From positions 124,001 through 188,000 of the forward strand of contig CAZWMT010000004.1 in the NCBI GenBank assembly GCA_964635055.1: 64,000 nucleotides of DNA, given 5' to 3'. The position numbers and the translations under genes are program-made. The stretch is from JAEUJM01 sp964635055. GTDB lineage: Bacteria; Actinomycetota; Acidimicrobiia; Acidimicrobiales; DATDAH01. The notes below the pieces were generated by a model. The model was not told the DNA's origin. It did not search any database and saw only the letters and a list, made by a program, of their open reading frames with translations. Positions 52,467 to 60,771 of this stretch are shown in pieces; the stretch's first letter is position 1; each line of letters opens with the position of its first letter.

Positions 52467-53591
52467 ATGCCCGATCCGGCGACGACGCCGCGCCCACCCG
52501 CACCGTCGACGGACAACCGGACACCGGGGCCCACCGGTCCCGAGCTCGTGGTGGTCGTTCCGGAGGCGATCGCGCTCCAGCGCACCGAGACCCTGCTGCG
52601 CCTGGTGCGCTGGCTCGGCGCCGAGCGCGAACGACCTCCCACCGTGGTGTGCTGGCAGAGCGGCCCGCTCGTCGCCGCCTTCGCCGAGGCGGTCCCGGTC
52701 ATCGACGCCGGCGCCGTCAACCGCCACCTCGGTGCCCGGGCCCTCGCCGCGGCGCGGGTCACGCCCGCCGCACGTGCGCTCAAGAGCCTCCAACTCCGGC
52801 GGGCGCTGGCCCCGCTGGCCGGCTGCGAGCGCTTCCTCCTCGGCGGCCCGGACACGATCCCCCTGCTCGAGTGGCTCCCCTCGGCCGACAACCGGCGGGT
52901 CGCGGTGTGGCTCGACGACGGCGACACCCGCCGGGTCGACGAGGTGGCGTCCGTGGCCACGTCGTTCCTCGTGGGCGGCGACCGGGTCGGCGCGGCCCTG
53001 CGCGAGCGGGGCATCGCCGCCGAGCGCCTCCACCGGGTCGCCGAGCCCCTCGTCGCCGCTGCGCCGGACGCGGGCCGACACGGGCTCGCCGAGCGGTTGG
53101 TGGCGGTGGTCGACACCGGCCCCTCGGCCATCGAGGCCCTGCCCGTGCTGCTCGCGGCGATCAGTGGCGCCGGCGCCCGTCCCCAGCCGGCCGTTGCCTG
53201 GGTGCACGAGGACCTCCGGCGCAGCTGGGCACGCTGGACCGACCCCCGGTTCGCCGGGCTCGAGGGTCAGCTCGTGGACTGGTCGCTCGACGAGTGCGAG
53301 GAGCGCAGCGACGACATCGCGGCCCTGGTGCTGCTCGGCTCGACGGCGGCGCCACTGGCGGCCGTGGCCACCTCCCGCGGCGTCCCCGTGCTGACCGTCG
53401 GCGCCGGGGACGACTCGGTTGGCATCGACCACGACGACCTCGCCGCACTCGCCGACCGGCTGCGCGCGCTGCTCCGCGACCCGACGGTGTGGGCCGAGGC
53501 CAGCGCCCAGACCCTGCTGCGCAACGCGCCCCACCGGGTCGATCACGTCGGACGCTCCGTGCTCGCCGCCCTCGATCTCGCCCTCCCGTGA
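52467..53591 (+). CDS. Degenerate GT-B glycosyltransferase-like protein
   Basis: A 374-residue protein whose layout (LLRLVRWLGAE, LVAAFAEAVPVIDAG, FLLGGPDTIPLLEWL, then a second Rossmann half ending VATSRGVPVLTVGAGD) follows the two GT-B enzymes at the left end of the window. The EX7E acid pair of active GT4 enzymes is not visible, so catalysis is doubtful. Its stop overlaps the GTG of the NRPS-like fusion (GTGA), which makes a functional link likely. Confidence in the fold is moderate. Confidence 0.75.
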   Translation: MPDPATTPRPPAPSTDNRTPGPTGPELVVVVPEAIALQRTETLLRLVRWLGAERERPPTVVCWQSGPLVAAFAEAVPVIDAGAVNRHLGARALAAARVTPAARALKSLQLRRALAPLAGCERFLLGGPDTIPLLEWLPSADNRRVAVWLDDGDTRRVDEVASVATSFLVGGDRVGAALRERGIAAERLHRVAEPLVAAAPDAGRHGLAERLVAVVDTGPSAIEALPVLLAAISGAGARPQPAVAWVHEDLRRSWARWTDPRFAGLEGQLVDWSLDECEERSDDIAALVLLGSTAAPLAAVATSRGVPVLTVGAGDDSVGIDHDDLAALADRLRALLRDPTVWAEASAQTLLRNAPHRVDHVGRSVLAALDLALP

Positions 53592-56470
53592 GCGACCCCA
53601 CCGTCCCGCAGCTGCTGCACCGGCGGTGCCAGGCCTCGCGCGGCCGGGTCGCGCTCGAGGGCCCCGAGGCGTCACGCACCTTCGACGAGCTGTGGTCCTC
53701 GGCGGCCGTGCTGGCGGGCGCGATCGCCGCCCGCCTCACCGACGGCGACGGCCCGCAACCCGTCGCCGTGGTCGCCACCCCCGACCGGGTCGAGCTCGTC
53801 GAAGCGGTGGTCGCGGTGATGCTCGCCGGGCATGCGCCCCTGATCCTCGACCCGGATGCACCCGACGACCTGCAGCGAGAGTGGTACTGGGCTGCTGGTG
53901 CCCGGCTCGTGGTGGCCGACCGGGCCACGGCCATCGCCGCGCACCGGCGCTTCGGTTACGGCACCGTCGCCGTCACCAAGCGCCTGCGGGACGAGCGAGC
54001 CGCGCCGCGGCGCACGCCCCTGCCGCACGACCCCGCACTGCTCGTGCCCGAGCTGCACCCCGAGGCCGGCGCGGTCGTGCACGCCCTGTCGCACCGCGAC
54101 GTCCTGGCCCGGGCCGCTCGAGATGCGCAACGGGTGCCGCTCACCGACGACGACCGCCTGGGGCTGCTGGTGCCGCTCTCCTCGCCCGCCGGCACGCGGG
54201 CGTTGCTGGCCGGACTGTTGGCGGGGGCCGGCACCGTGCTGTACGACGCCCGCACCCAGGGTTGGGCCGGCCTCGCACCCTGGCTCGCGCGGTCGAGGGT
54301 GACGGTGGCGGCCATCACCCCGACGCTGGCGGAGCTGGCCGCGGGGGAACCGGCGACACCGCTCCCCGACCTGCGGCGGCTGATGCTCCTGGGCCCGGGG
54401 CGCTCCGGGCGGCACCCCGCGTCGGGCCCGGACGGCGACGACACCGCCGTCGCCGGCGCGGGCGGCATCGACACCGATGCCGACACCGATGCCCGCCCCG
54501 GCGGCGGGCCTCGTGGGCTCGCCGGCGTCGAGACCGTGGCGGTCGACGACGGCTCTGGTGACGACGGCGCCGGTGACGACGGCGCCGGTGACGACGGCGC
54601 TGGTGATGACGGCGCCGGTGACGAGGGCGCCCCCGGCACCGAGGGACCGGCCACCGACCCCCCGCACGACGATGCGCTCGAGGCCACCCTCACGTCGTTG
54701 TTCCAGGAGCTGCTCGACGTCGGCTCGGTCGACCGGGACGACGACTTCTTCGCGCTCGGTGGGCACTCCCTGCTGGCGGCCCGCCTGCTCGTCCTGCTCG
54801 AGCAACGGACCGGCCGGCGGCTGCCGATGGCGGTGTTCCTCGAGGCCACCACCGTCGGGCAACTGGCCGGCGCGCTCCGCCACCAGGCCGGTGCCGCGCC
54901 GGCCGCCCCCCTGGTGACCATCCAGGCCGGCGATCCCGCTCGCGCCCCCCTGTTCGTCACCCACGACCTGCAAGGGTCGGCCTGGCGGTTCCGCGACCTG
55001 GCCCGCGCCGTCGGTGAGGACCAGCCGGTCTACGGGTTCGAGTCGCCGATGCTCGGGGGCCGGCTCCGGTTCGCCACCATCGAGGCACTGGCCGCGCACT
55101 ACGTGGCCGCGATGCGCGTGGTGGCGCCCCAGGGCCCCTACCACCTGTGCGGCTACTCGTTCGGCGGGATCCTGGCGTTCGAGATTGCCCGGGTGCTGGA
55201 GGCCGAGGGCGACACGGTGGCCCTGCTCGGCGTGATCGACGTCGGCCCCGGCTACCGCGGCCTCGACTACTCGCGCTCGCGGCTGCCGCCGCTGCCGTAC
55301 CTGCGCGATGCGGTGGCGCGGTCGCCCGACGGCCTCCCCCGCTGGGCGGCGCCACTCCGCCACCTCTGGCTCAATCGCCGGGTGCTGGCCCGACGCTGGC
55401 GCCGAGTGCTGCGAGGTGGCGGCACGGTCGCCCCCGGGGAGCGGCTCTGGTTCGCCTGGTGGGCCCACTGGAGCCTCGTGGGCCCCGACTGGGCGCCGTC
55501 ACCCTACGGGGGCCGCGTCGACCTGTTCTGGGCCGAGACCACCGCGGGCACCGACGCCACCATGGGTTGGGGGAGCCACGCCCGCGAGGTGTGCGTGCAC
55601 CCGGTCGCGGGTGCCCACGAGTCGCTCATGGCGCCGCCGGCGGTCACCACCATCGGCCAGGGGTTGCGCGCCCTGCTCGACGGGTCGGAGCCGAGGATCG
55701 GGCCTGCCTCCGCGGCAGCGACCGACGCCGCCGGCCCACCGCCACGCCGCCGGCGACTGCCCGGGCCGGATCTGGCGCTGCTGCCCCTGTTGCGACCGCT
55801 GATCGCGCTCGACGCCCGGGTCGTGGAGCGCGCCGTGCCACTGACCAACCAGTCGGTCGACCCGTTCGACATCCCGTGGGCACCGTCGATCGCGGCCCGG
55901 TGGCCGACGGTTCGCGCCGAGCTCGACCAGTTGCTCGCCGACGGCATCGCCATGCCCGACGTCAGCGACGTCCACGGCGGCGGGCAGGGCGCCGAGGGGC
56001 CGTGGACCACCTACGTGCTGTTCTCGTTCGGCCGGTGGATCTCGGCCAACGCGGCGCGCTGCCCCGCCACCACGGCACTGATCGCCGACGTGCCCGACCT
56101 CGAGACCGCCGGCTTCACCGTCCTGGCCCCGGGCACCCACATCCCGCTGCACCGCGGCCCCTTCCGCTCGCTCCGCTACCAGCTCGGGGTGCGGGTGCCC
56201 GGACCGCCTGGCGCCTGCCGGCTCCAGGTGGGCGACGAGGTGCTCGTCTGGGAGGACGGCAAGAGCCTGGCCTTCGACGACGCGGTCGAGCACGAGGCCT
56301 GGAACGACGCCGACGAGCCGAGGTACGTGCTGTTCATCCAGGCCCGCTGGCCGCTCCCGGGGTGGCGCGGACGCGTGCACGCGGCGATCCACCACCTGCT
56401 GGCCCGACCCGTCCGGGACCTTCCCGAACGGGTGCGCCGGCTGGACGCGACCCTCAACCGACCCGGGTAG
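53588..56470 (+). CDS. NRPS-like fusion: degenerate adenylation, carrier, thioesterase and aspartyl-hydroxylase domains
   Basis: A 960-residue protein from the GTG of a GTGA overlap. Residues 1-275 look like the first half of an adenylation domain (PQLLHRRCQASRGRVALEG, AGHAPLILDPDAPDDLQ, LPDLRRLMLLG), but the phosphate-binding TSGxTGxPKG loop is unrecognisable and the C-terminal subdomain is missing. An acidic DDGAG repeat linker (about 320-350) leads to a carrier domain with FFALGGHSLLAARL (Ser394, the phosphopantetheine site). Then comes a type I thioesterase with GYSFGGILAFEIA (Ser524), and an AspH-type oxygenase domain from ~760 with LHRGPFRSLRYQLG (His855) and VEHEAWNDADEPRYVLF (His902). 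The carrier probably receives an acyl or amino-acid group from elsewhere. Confidence 0.88.
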   Translation: MSDPTVPQLLHRRCQASRGRVALEGPEASRTFDELWSSAAVLAGAIAARLTDGDGPQPVAVVATPDRVELVEAVVAVMLAGHAPLILDPDAPDDLQREWYWAAGARLVVADRATAIAAHRRFGYGTVAVTKRLRDERAAPRRTPLPHDPALLVPELHPEAGAVVHALSHRDVLARAARDAQRVPLTDDDRLGLLVPLSSPAGTRALLAGLLAGAGTVLYDARTQGWAGLAPWLARSRVTVAAITPTLAELAAGEPATPLPDLRRLMLLGPGRSGRHPASGPDGDDTAVAGAGGIDTDADTDARPGGGPRGLAGVETVAVDDGSGDDGAGDDGAGDDGAGDDGAGDEGAPGTEGPATDPPHDDALEATLTSLFQELLDVGSVDRDDDFFALGGHSLLAARLLVLLEQRTGRRLPMAVFLEATTVGQLAGALRHQAGAAPAAPLVTIQAGDPARAPLFVTHDLQGSAWRFRDLARAVGEDQPVYGFESPMLGGRLRFATIEALAAHYVAAMRVVAPQGPYHLCGYSFGGILAFEIARVLEAEGDTVALLGVIDVGPGYRGLDYSRSRLPPLPYLRDAVARSPDGLPRWAAPLRHLWLNRRVLARRWRRVLRGGGTVAPGERLWFAWWAHWSLVGPDWAPSPYGGRVDLFWAETTAGTDATMGWGSHAREVCVHPVAGAHESLMAPPAVTTIGQGLRALLDGSEPRIGPASAAATDAAGPPPRRRRLPGPDLALLPLLRPLIALDARVVERAVPLTNQSVDPFDIPWAPSIAARWPTVRAELDQLLADGIAMPDVSDVHGGGQGAEGPWTTYVLFSFGRWISANAARCPATTALIADVPDLETAGFTVLAPGTHIPLHRGPFRSLRYQLGVRVPGPPGACRLQVGDEVLVWEDGKSLAFDDAVEHEAWNDADEPRYVLFIQARWPLPGWRGRVHAAIHHLLARPVRDLPERVRRLDATLNRPG
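54545..54619 (+). repeat. 15-bp tandem repeat, five units, coding DDGAG
   Basis: Five near-identical 15-bp units (GACGACGGCGCCGGT) inside the NRPS-like gene. They encode a flexible acidic linker between the degenerate adenylation and carrier domains. Confidence 0.9.
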
Positions 56471-56509
56471 CGCAGACGCCGCCGACCTGCCCGCCGTGGG
56501 CCCGAGGTG

Positions 56510-57271
56510 CTACTTGGGCGGCATCCGGATGCCGCCGTCGAGGCGCACGGTCTCGCCGTTGAGGTAGCCGTTGGTGACCAGCTCGATGGCGAGCGACGCG
56601 AAGTCGTCGGGCGTGCCGAGTCGCTTCGGGAACAGCACGCTCTGGCCCAGCGCCTCCTTCTGCGGGTCGGGCAGCAGGCCGAGGAGCGGCGTGTCGATGA
56701 GGCCGGGGGCGATGGTGTTCACCCGGATGCCGACCGGTGCCAGGTCGCGGGCGATGGGCAGGGTCATGCCCACGACGCCGCCCTTCGACGCCGAGTACGA
56801 CGCCTGGCCGATCTGGCCGTCGAACGCCGCGACCGACGCGGTGTTGACGACCGCACCGCGCTCGCCGAACTCGAGCGGCTCGGTGGCGCTCATGGCCGAG
56901 GCCACGAGGCGGATGCAGTTGAAGGTGCCCACCAGGTTCACCGCCACGACCTTCTCGAACGCGCCCAGGTCGTGCGGGCCGCCGTTGCGGTCGACGGTGC
57001 GCTGCGCCCAGCCGATGCCGGCGCAGTTGACCAGCACGCGCAGCGGGCCCAGCTCGGTGGCGGCGACGACCGCGGCCTGCACCTCGTCGGTGTCGGTGAC
57101 GTCGGCGTGCACGAACACGCCCCCCAGCTCGCTGGCCAGGGGCTCGCCCTTGTCGTCCTGCATGTCGAGCACCACGACCCGTGCACCTCGGGCGGCGAGG
57201 CGACGCGACGTCGCCTCCCCCAGGCCGGAGGCGCCTCCGGTGACGATTGCGGAAACTCCATCGATGTCCAT
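56510..57271 (-). CDS. Short-chain dehydrogenase, HSD10-like (3-hydroxyacyl-CoA dehydrogenase type)
   Basis: A 253-residue classical SDR. Cofactor motif TGGASGLGEAT, acidic VLDMQDD favouring NAD, NCAGI, catalytic Ser in NTASVAAFDGQIG, YSASKG (Tyr and Lys), and the C-terminal PKRLGTPDDFASLAIELV typical of 17-beta-HSD type 10 and 3-hydroxy-2-methylbutyryl-CoA dehydrogenases. The leaderless ATG at 57271 is 7 nt below a TAGTGT box. Likely fatty-acid or branched-chain degradation, not part of the glycan system. Confidence 0.92.
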   Translation of the reverse strand: MDIDGVSAIVTGGASGLGEATSRRLAARGARVVVLDMQDDKGEPLASELGGVFVHADVTDTDEVQAAVVAATELGPLRVLVNCAGIGWAQRTVDRNGGPHDLGAFEKVVAVNLVGTFNCIRLVASAMSATEPLEFGERGAVVNTASVAAFDGQIGQASYSASKGGVVGMTLPIARDLAPVGIRVNTIAPGLIDTPLLGLLPDPQKEALGQSVLFPKRLGTPDDFASLAIELVTNGYLNGETVRLDGGIRMPPK

Positions 57272-57278
57272 GACGCCG

Positions 57279-57284
57279 ACACTA
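57279..57284 (-). promoter_or_regulatory. putative -10 box TAGTGT (minus strand)
   Basis: TANNNT hexamer 7 nt upstream of the SDR ATG at 57271. Confidence 0.45.
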
Positions 57285-57378
57285 GGCAGTTCCCCCACCG
57301 CGGTCGAAACCGCCGTGCGGGGCGCGGCCGCCCGCTCGCCGGCCTCCCCACGCGGACGGCCCGGACGAGCCACGCGCC

Positions 57379-57384
57379 TACGCT
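57379..57384 (+). promoter_or_regulatory. putative -10 box TACGCT (plus strand)
   Basis: TANNNT hexamer 12 nt upstream of the GT-C ATG at 57397. Confidence 0.35.
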
Positions 57385-57396
57385 GCGCCTGCGGAC

Positions 57397-59427
57397 ATGG
57401 CCCGACCACGCACAGGCAGCGAGCCCCCGAGCGACCGGGGCAGGCCGGCCGACGCGTGCGGGGTGGGCTTCGGCGAGGGAGGCGGCGCCGAGGGGGGTGC
57501 CGGCCCGATCGGCTGGGCGCTGTCGCTGTCGCTGCTGGCCGCGGTGCTCGCGGCGACGTCGCCGAGCACGACCACGGCGGCCTTCGCCTGTCTGGCCTCG
57601 CTGGTCACGTGGGCCGCTGTGGTGGTGGGTGCGCTGATCGGCCGGCCCCGTGACGGGCCGAGGCGATCGACGCTGGCTGCTCGACCGGCGCGATCGACCG
57701 CCACGTTGCTCCTTGCCGGCGCCTGCCTCGGCGCCCCGCCCGGCGCCCCGCTCACCGCCCTGGTCACCGGCCTCGTGGCCGCACCCTTGCTGCTGCAGGC
57801 CCATCGGCTCGTGCGGGCGGGGGCCGCGCTGCGGGTGTGGCAGGCCGTGCTCTCGCGCGCCCCGTGGGCGGTGCTGCTCGTGGGCGCGGGGATGGCCACC
57901 GCGATCGCGTCGCCGGTCCTCGGGTGGCCGCTGGTCGCCGTCGGGGCGACCGTGATCGTCGGCGTGGGCGTGTGCGCCTCTGGCACCCGGCCGGGCGGGC
58001 TCCGCTGGGCACCGGCGGGCGCGGCGGGCCCCTCCGAGCCCCGTCGTCGCCGCCGTCACCGGCGGGCCATCACCGTCACGGTGGTGTGTCTCGTCGCCCT
58101 CTTCCTGATCGGCGTCGACCGCCAGGTCGATCGGTTCAACCAGCAACCGGAGACCGTCCTCAACGCCCACGACCAGGGGGCGTACCTGCGGTACGCCCAG
58201 AAGCTCAGCGACCTGCCCGACGAGGTCGTCGCCAACCGGTTGCAGATGCCGCTCTACCCCTACCTGGTCAGCCTGGCGCCGGGGAGCAGGGGCGAGTGGA
58301 GCGGGCGCTTCCACGCGGCGCTGCGCATCAACGTCGCCATCGCCCTCGCCGGCCTGGCCGCGATCGGCTGGTGGGCGGCCCGTACCGCGGGACGGTGGGC
58401 CGCCCTCGTGAGCGTCGCGCTGGTCGGCCTGTCGATGTTCCTGTTCCTCGCCAGCTGGGTGCTGGCCGACGTGCTCTCGGCCCTTCTGTTCACCGCCTGG
58501 CTCGGCGTCTCGTGGCGGCTGCTGCAGCGGCCGAGCGCTCTGTTGGGAGCGGCCGCCGGGACGCTGGGCGGCCTCACCTTCCTCAGCAAGGCGATCGCGG
58601 TCGCACCGCTCGCGCTGCTCGTGCTGCTGTGCCTCCTGGCTGCTCTCGCACCGAGAGCCGTCGGCGGAGAGCCGCGCCGCCGCACCGCCTACCTGGCCGC
58701 GGGCGCGGCGACGACGTTCCTGTTCGTGCTGACGGTGGCGCCCTATGCCAGCAACAGCCAGCGCGTCTACGGGAGCCCGACGTTCAACATCACGACGAGC
58801 TACGACCTGTGGCTGGACACCACAGCGCAGGCCGCGGCGATCCCGTCCTGGGGCTGGGTCCGTGAGCAGACCGCCCGAGCGGGAGGCGAGGACTCGCCCG
58901 TACCGTCCCGTCCCCCGGACGACCTGCCGTCGCCGGCGAAGTACGCACGCGAGCACGATGCCGGTGACGTGGTCGACCGGCTGATCACCGGCTGGGGCGC
59001 GCAATGGGAAATCGCTCGCACGGGGCGCATCTGGGAGGGCGACTTCGGTTACGGCACCACCACCGTCCTGTTGCTGGCCATGGCGATGACCTCGCTCGCG
59101 GTGGCCGGCGAACGGGCACGCCGCCGCATGCGGCGCGACCGGCTCGGGGTGGCGCTCGTCGCGGGCTCGCTGTCGACGCTGGCGCTCGGTGTGGCGTGGT
59201 GGTTCCCCATCGGGTCGGGCAACCGGTACCTGCTGCCCGTCTTCCTCCCCGGCGTGCTGCTCTGCGTGTGGATCATCCACCGAGGGCTCTCGCCGTGGTC
59301 ACTCCGGTGGCGGGGTCGTCCGATCCGGGCCGACACCGCGGTGTTCGCCGCCCTGGCGGTGCCGGTCGTGGCGGTGTCGGTGTGGAACGCGCTCGTGCTG
59401 TCAGGTCGCACCCTGGGCGGGTACTGA
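57397..59427 (+). CDS. GT-C (PMT/GT39-like) polytopic membrane glycosyltransferase
   Basis: A 676-residue protein with about a dozen hydrophobic helices. After four N-terminal spans comes a loop with NAHDQGAYLRYAQKL, whose His-Asp and following Tyr/Arg match the first-loop motif of lipid-phosphate-sugar dependent transferases. The C-terminal half has further spans and ends with FAALAVPVVAVSVWNALVL. It should transfer a sugar from a polyprenyl-phosphate donor on the outer face. It converges on and overlaps the small membrane gene at 59401 by 27 bp. Confidence 0.88.
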   Translation: MARPRTGSEPPSDRGRPADACGVGFGEGGGAEGGAGPIGWALSLSLLAAVLAATSPSTTTAAFACLASLVTWAAVVVGALIGRPRDGPRRSTLAARPARSTATLLLAGACLGAPPGAPLTALVTGLVAAPLLLQAHRLVRAGAALRVWQAVLSRAPWAVLLVGAGMATAIASPVLGWPLVAVGATVIVGVGVCASGTRPGGLRWAPAGAAGPSEPRRRRRHRRAITVTVVCLVALFLIGVDRQVDRFNQQPETVLNAHDQGAYLRYAQKLSDLPDEVVANRLQMPLYPYLVSLAPGSRGEWSGRFHAALRINVAIALAGLAAIGWWAARTAGRWAALVSVALVGLSMFLFLASWVLADVLSALLFTAWLGVSWRLLQRPSALLGAAAGTLGGLTFLSKAIAVAPLALLVLLCLLAALAPRAVGGEPRRRTAYLAAGAATTFLFVLTVAPYASNSQRVYGSPTFNITTSYDLWLDTTAQAAAIPSWGWVREQTARAGGEDSPVPSRPPDDLPSPAKYAREHDAGDVVDRLITGWGAQWEIARTGRIWEGDFGYGTTTVLLLAMAMTSLAVAGERARRRMRRDRLGVALVAGSLSTLALGVAWWFPIGSGNRYLLPVFLPGVLLCVWIIHRGLSPWSLRWRGRPIRADTAVFAALAVPVVAVSVWNALVLSGRTLGGY

Positions 59428-59664
59428 GCGCCCGTCCACCGCACCGGCCGGCTCGAGGCCCTCCACGGCGCAGCCCACGGTGCCGTTGGTGACCAGCAGC
59501 GCCACGCCCGCCACCAGCAGCGCCACCGCCAGCAACGCCACCGCCAGCGCGCCCTCCACCGACATGCGGTGGCGGCCCTTGACCACGCGGGCGAGCAGCA
59601 CCAGCCCGGCGACGATGGCGAAGCCGGCCAGCGGCAACCGCGGCTGCAGGACGTCACACGGCAC
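59401..59664 (-). CDS. Small two-helix membrane protein
   Basis: An 87-residue protein from GTG 59664 with two clear hydrophobic segments (LPLAGFAIVAGLVLLARVV and ALAVALLAVALLVAGVALLV) joined by a basic KGRHR turn. No family recognised. The frame is antisense to the end of the GT-C gene over 27 bp. Two well-formed helices with a positive-inside loop argue that it is real, but it is short. Confidence 0.5.
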   Translation of the reverse strand: MPCDVLQPRLPLAGFAIVAGLVLLARVVKGRHRMSVEGALAVALLAVALLVAGVALLVTNGTVGCAVEGLEPAGAVDGRSVPAQGAT

Positions 59665-59708
59665 GCCGAGACCCTGTCACGCGCGACGCCGCGACGGACG
59701 ACCCAGGT

Positions 59709-59750
59709 GGGGCGACCAGGGGGCGACCAGGGGGCGACCAGGGGGCGACC
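59709..59750 (+). repeat. 11-bp tandem repeat, 3.8 units
   Basis: Direct repeats of GGGGCGACCAG in the gap between the small membrane gene and the thioesterase gene. The unit is not a multiple of three and the region is non-coding. Confidence 0.85.
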
Positions 59751-59788
59751 GATGTGCGGCGAGCGACGCGCGGCGACCGGCGTCCGTT

Positions 59789-59832
59789 CTGGCTCCCGAT
59801 TCGACCGCCAGGACCGTCGAATCGGGAGCCAG
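59789..59832 (-). terminator. 17-bp perfect inverted repeat, terminator-like
   Basis: Arms 59789-59805 and 59816-59832 are perfectly complementary around a 10-nt loop, 35 nt after the stop of the minus-strand thioesterase gene. There is no T tract. It could be an intrinsic terminator of the GC-rich type or a protein-binding palindrome. Confidence 0.5.
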
Positions 59833-59867
59833 TTCCCGACCTGTCCGCTCGGCCCCTCAGACCGCGG

Positions 59868-60632
59868 TCACTCGTCGCCCCCCAGCAGCTCGCGCAGGGG
59901 CTCGGCCAGGTGGTGCACGTGTGCCTCGTCCAGCACGAGTCGGTGGTCGACGGCCAGGTCGACCACCGTCACCGAGCGCACGTACGGGGCCCATCCCAAG
60001 GTCGGGCCCCTCGAGGCCACGCCTTGCGACCAGAACAGGCGCAGGTCGCCGTCGAAGGGGCGCGGCCGCCAGGAAGGACCGGTGAGGGCCCGGAGGGCGG
60101 CCCGGGTGCGGCGGCGACGACGCTCGTCCCGGTCGAGGCCCGGCCGGAGGGATCCCAACGTCTCCACCCGTTCCTTCCAGCGTCGGATCACCTGATCGGC
60201 CCCTGCCGGCAGCGTGCGTCCGCCCGGAGGCCCCGGCAGGCGGCCCGGTCCGCAGTCGACGACGCCCGTCAGCGCCACCGATTCGCCCTCGATCCGCAGG
60301 AGCCGAGCCACTTCGAACGCGAGGATGCCGCCGGCGCCGACGCCGAGGAGGTGAAACGGGCCCGGGGCCTGCCCGCGTTGCAGATCGGCCGCGTAGCGCA
60401 GCGCCAGCCGCTCGGCCGACGAGAACGGCACGCGTCCGTCGGTCGCGAGGGGCGGCTCGATGCCGCACACCGGCTGCTCGGGGCCCAAGGCCGCCACCAG
60501 CGGGGCGAAGGGTGCCAGCGACCCGTCCTCGTCGTGCAGCAGGTGGAGCACCGGCCGGCCGGCGGCGCCGGCCTGCAACTCCACCACGGCCGACCGCCGA
60601 GCGGGCCGGCCCGGCGACGGTGCGTCAGCCAC
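59868..60632 (-). CDS. Type I thioesterase-fold protein lacking the nucleophile
   Basis: A 254-residue alpha/beta-hydrolase of the NRPS/PKS thioesterase class, related in layout to the thioesterase domain of the fusion at 53588 (VLHLLHDEDGSLAPFAPLVAALG, QPVCGIEPPL, LLGVGAGGILAFEVARLL). The nucleophile-elbow GxSxGG reads GVGAGG, with Gly99 in the serine position, so ordinary thioester hydrolysis is unlikely. DHRLVL near the C-terminus may hold the histidine. It starts at a GTG overlapping the end of a hydantoinase-B-like remnant. Confidence 0.82.
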   Translation of the reverse strand: MADAPSPGRPARRSAVVELQAGAAGRPVLHLLHDEDGSLAPFAPLVAALGPEQPVCGIEPPLATDGRVPFSSAERLALRYAADLQRGQAPGPFHLLGVGAGGILAFEVARLLRIEGESVALTGVVDCGPGRLPGPPGGRTLPAGADQVIRRWKERVETLGSLRPGLDRDERRRRRTRAALRALTGPSWRPRPFDGDLRLFWSQGVASRGPTLGWAPYVRSVTVVDLAVDHRLVLDEAHVHHLAEPLRELLGGDE

Positions 60633-60771
60633 CAGCGGCCTCCGAGCCCGATGGTTCCCAGCCCCCGCCGCCGGGCGTCAGCACCCGCGCCCGCATCGGG
60701 TACGCCCGCTCCAGTGCCTCAGTGGGCGTATTCGTGGTCTTGGTCGCGATACGGGACACTCTCCAGTCCAT
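60625..60771 (-). pseudogene. hydantoinase B C-terminal remnant (internally deleted), 48 codons
   Basis: An ATG directly after the ATPase stop opens a 48-codon frame reading NTPTEALERAYPMRARVL then TPGGGGW. These are the TNTxNTPxEALE and final LTPGGGGWG segments of hydantoinase B/5-oxoprolinase with the ~80 residues between them missing. The 3' end overlaps the thioesterase start by 8 bp. Probably a decayed gene end, though the ORF is intact and could be translated. Confidence 0.6.

Noticed and set aside
53588..54400. Active adenylation domain
   Set aside because: The phosphate-binding loop and the whole C-terminal subdomain are missing, so amino-acid activation by this domain is not supported.
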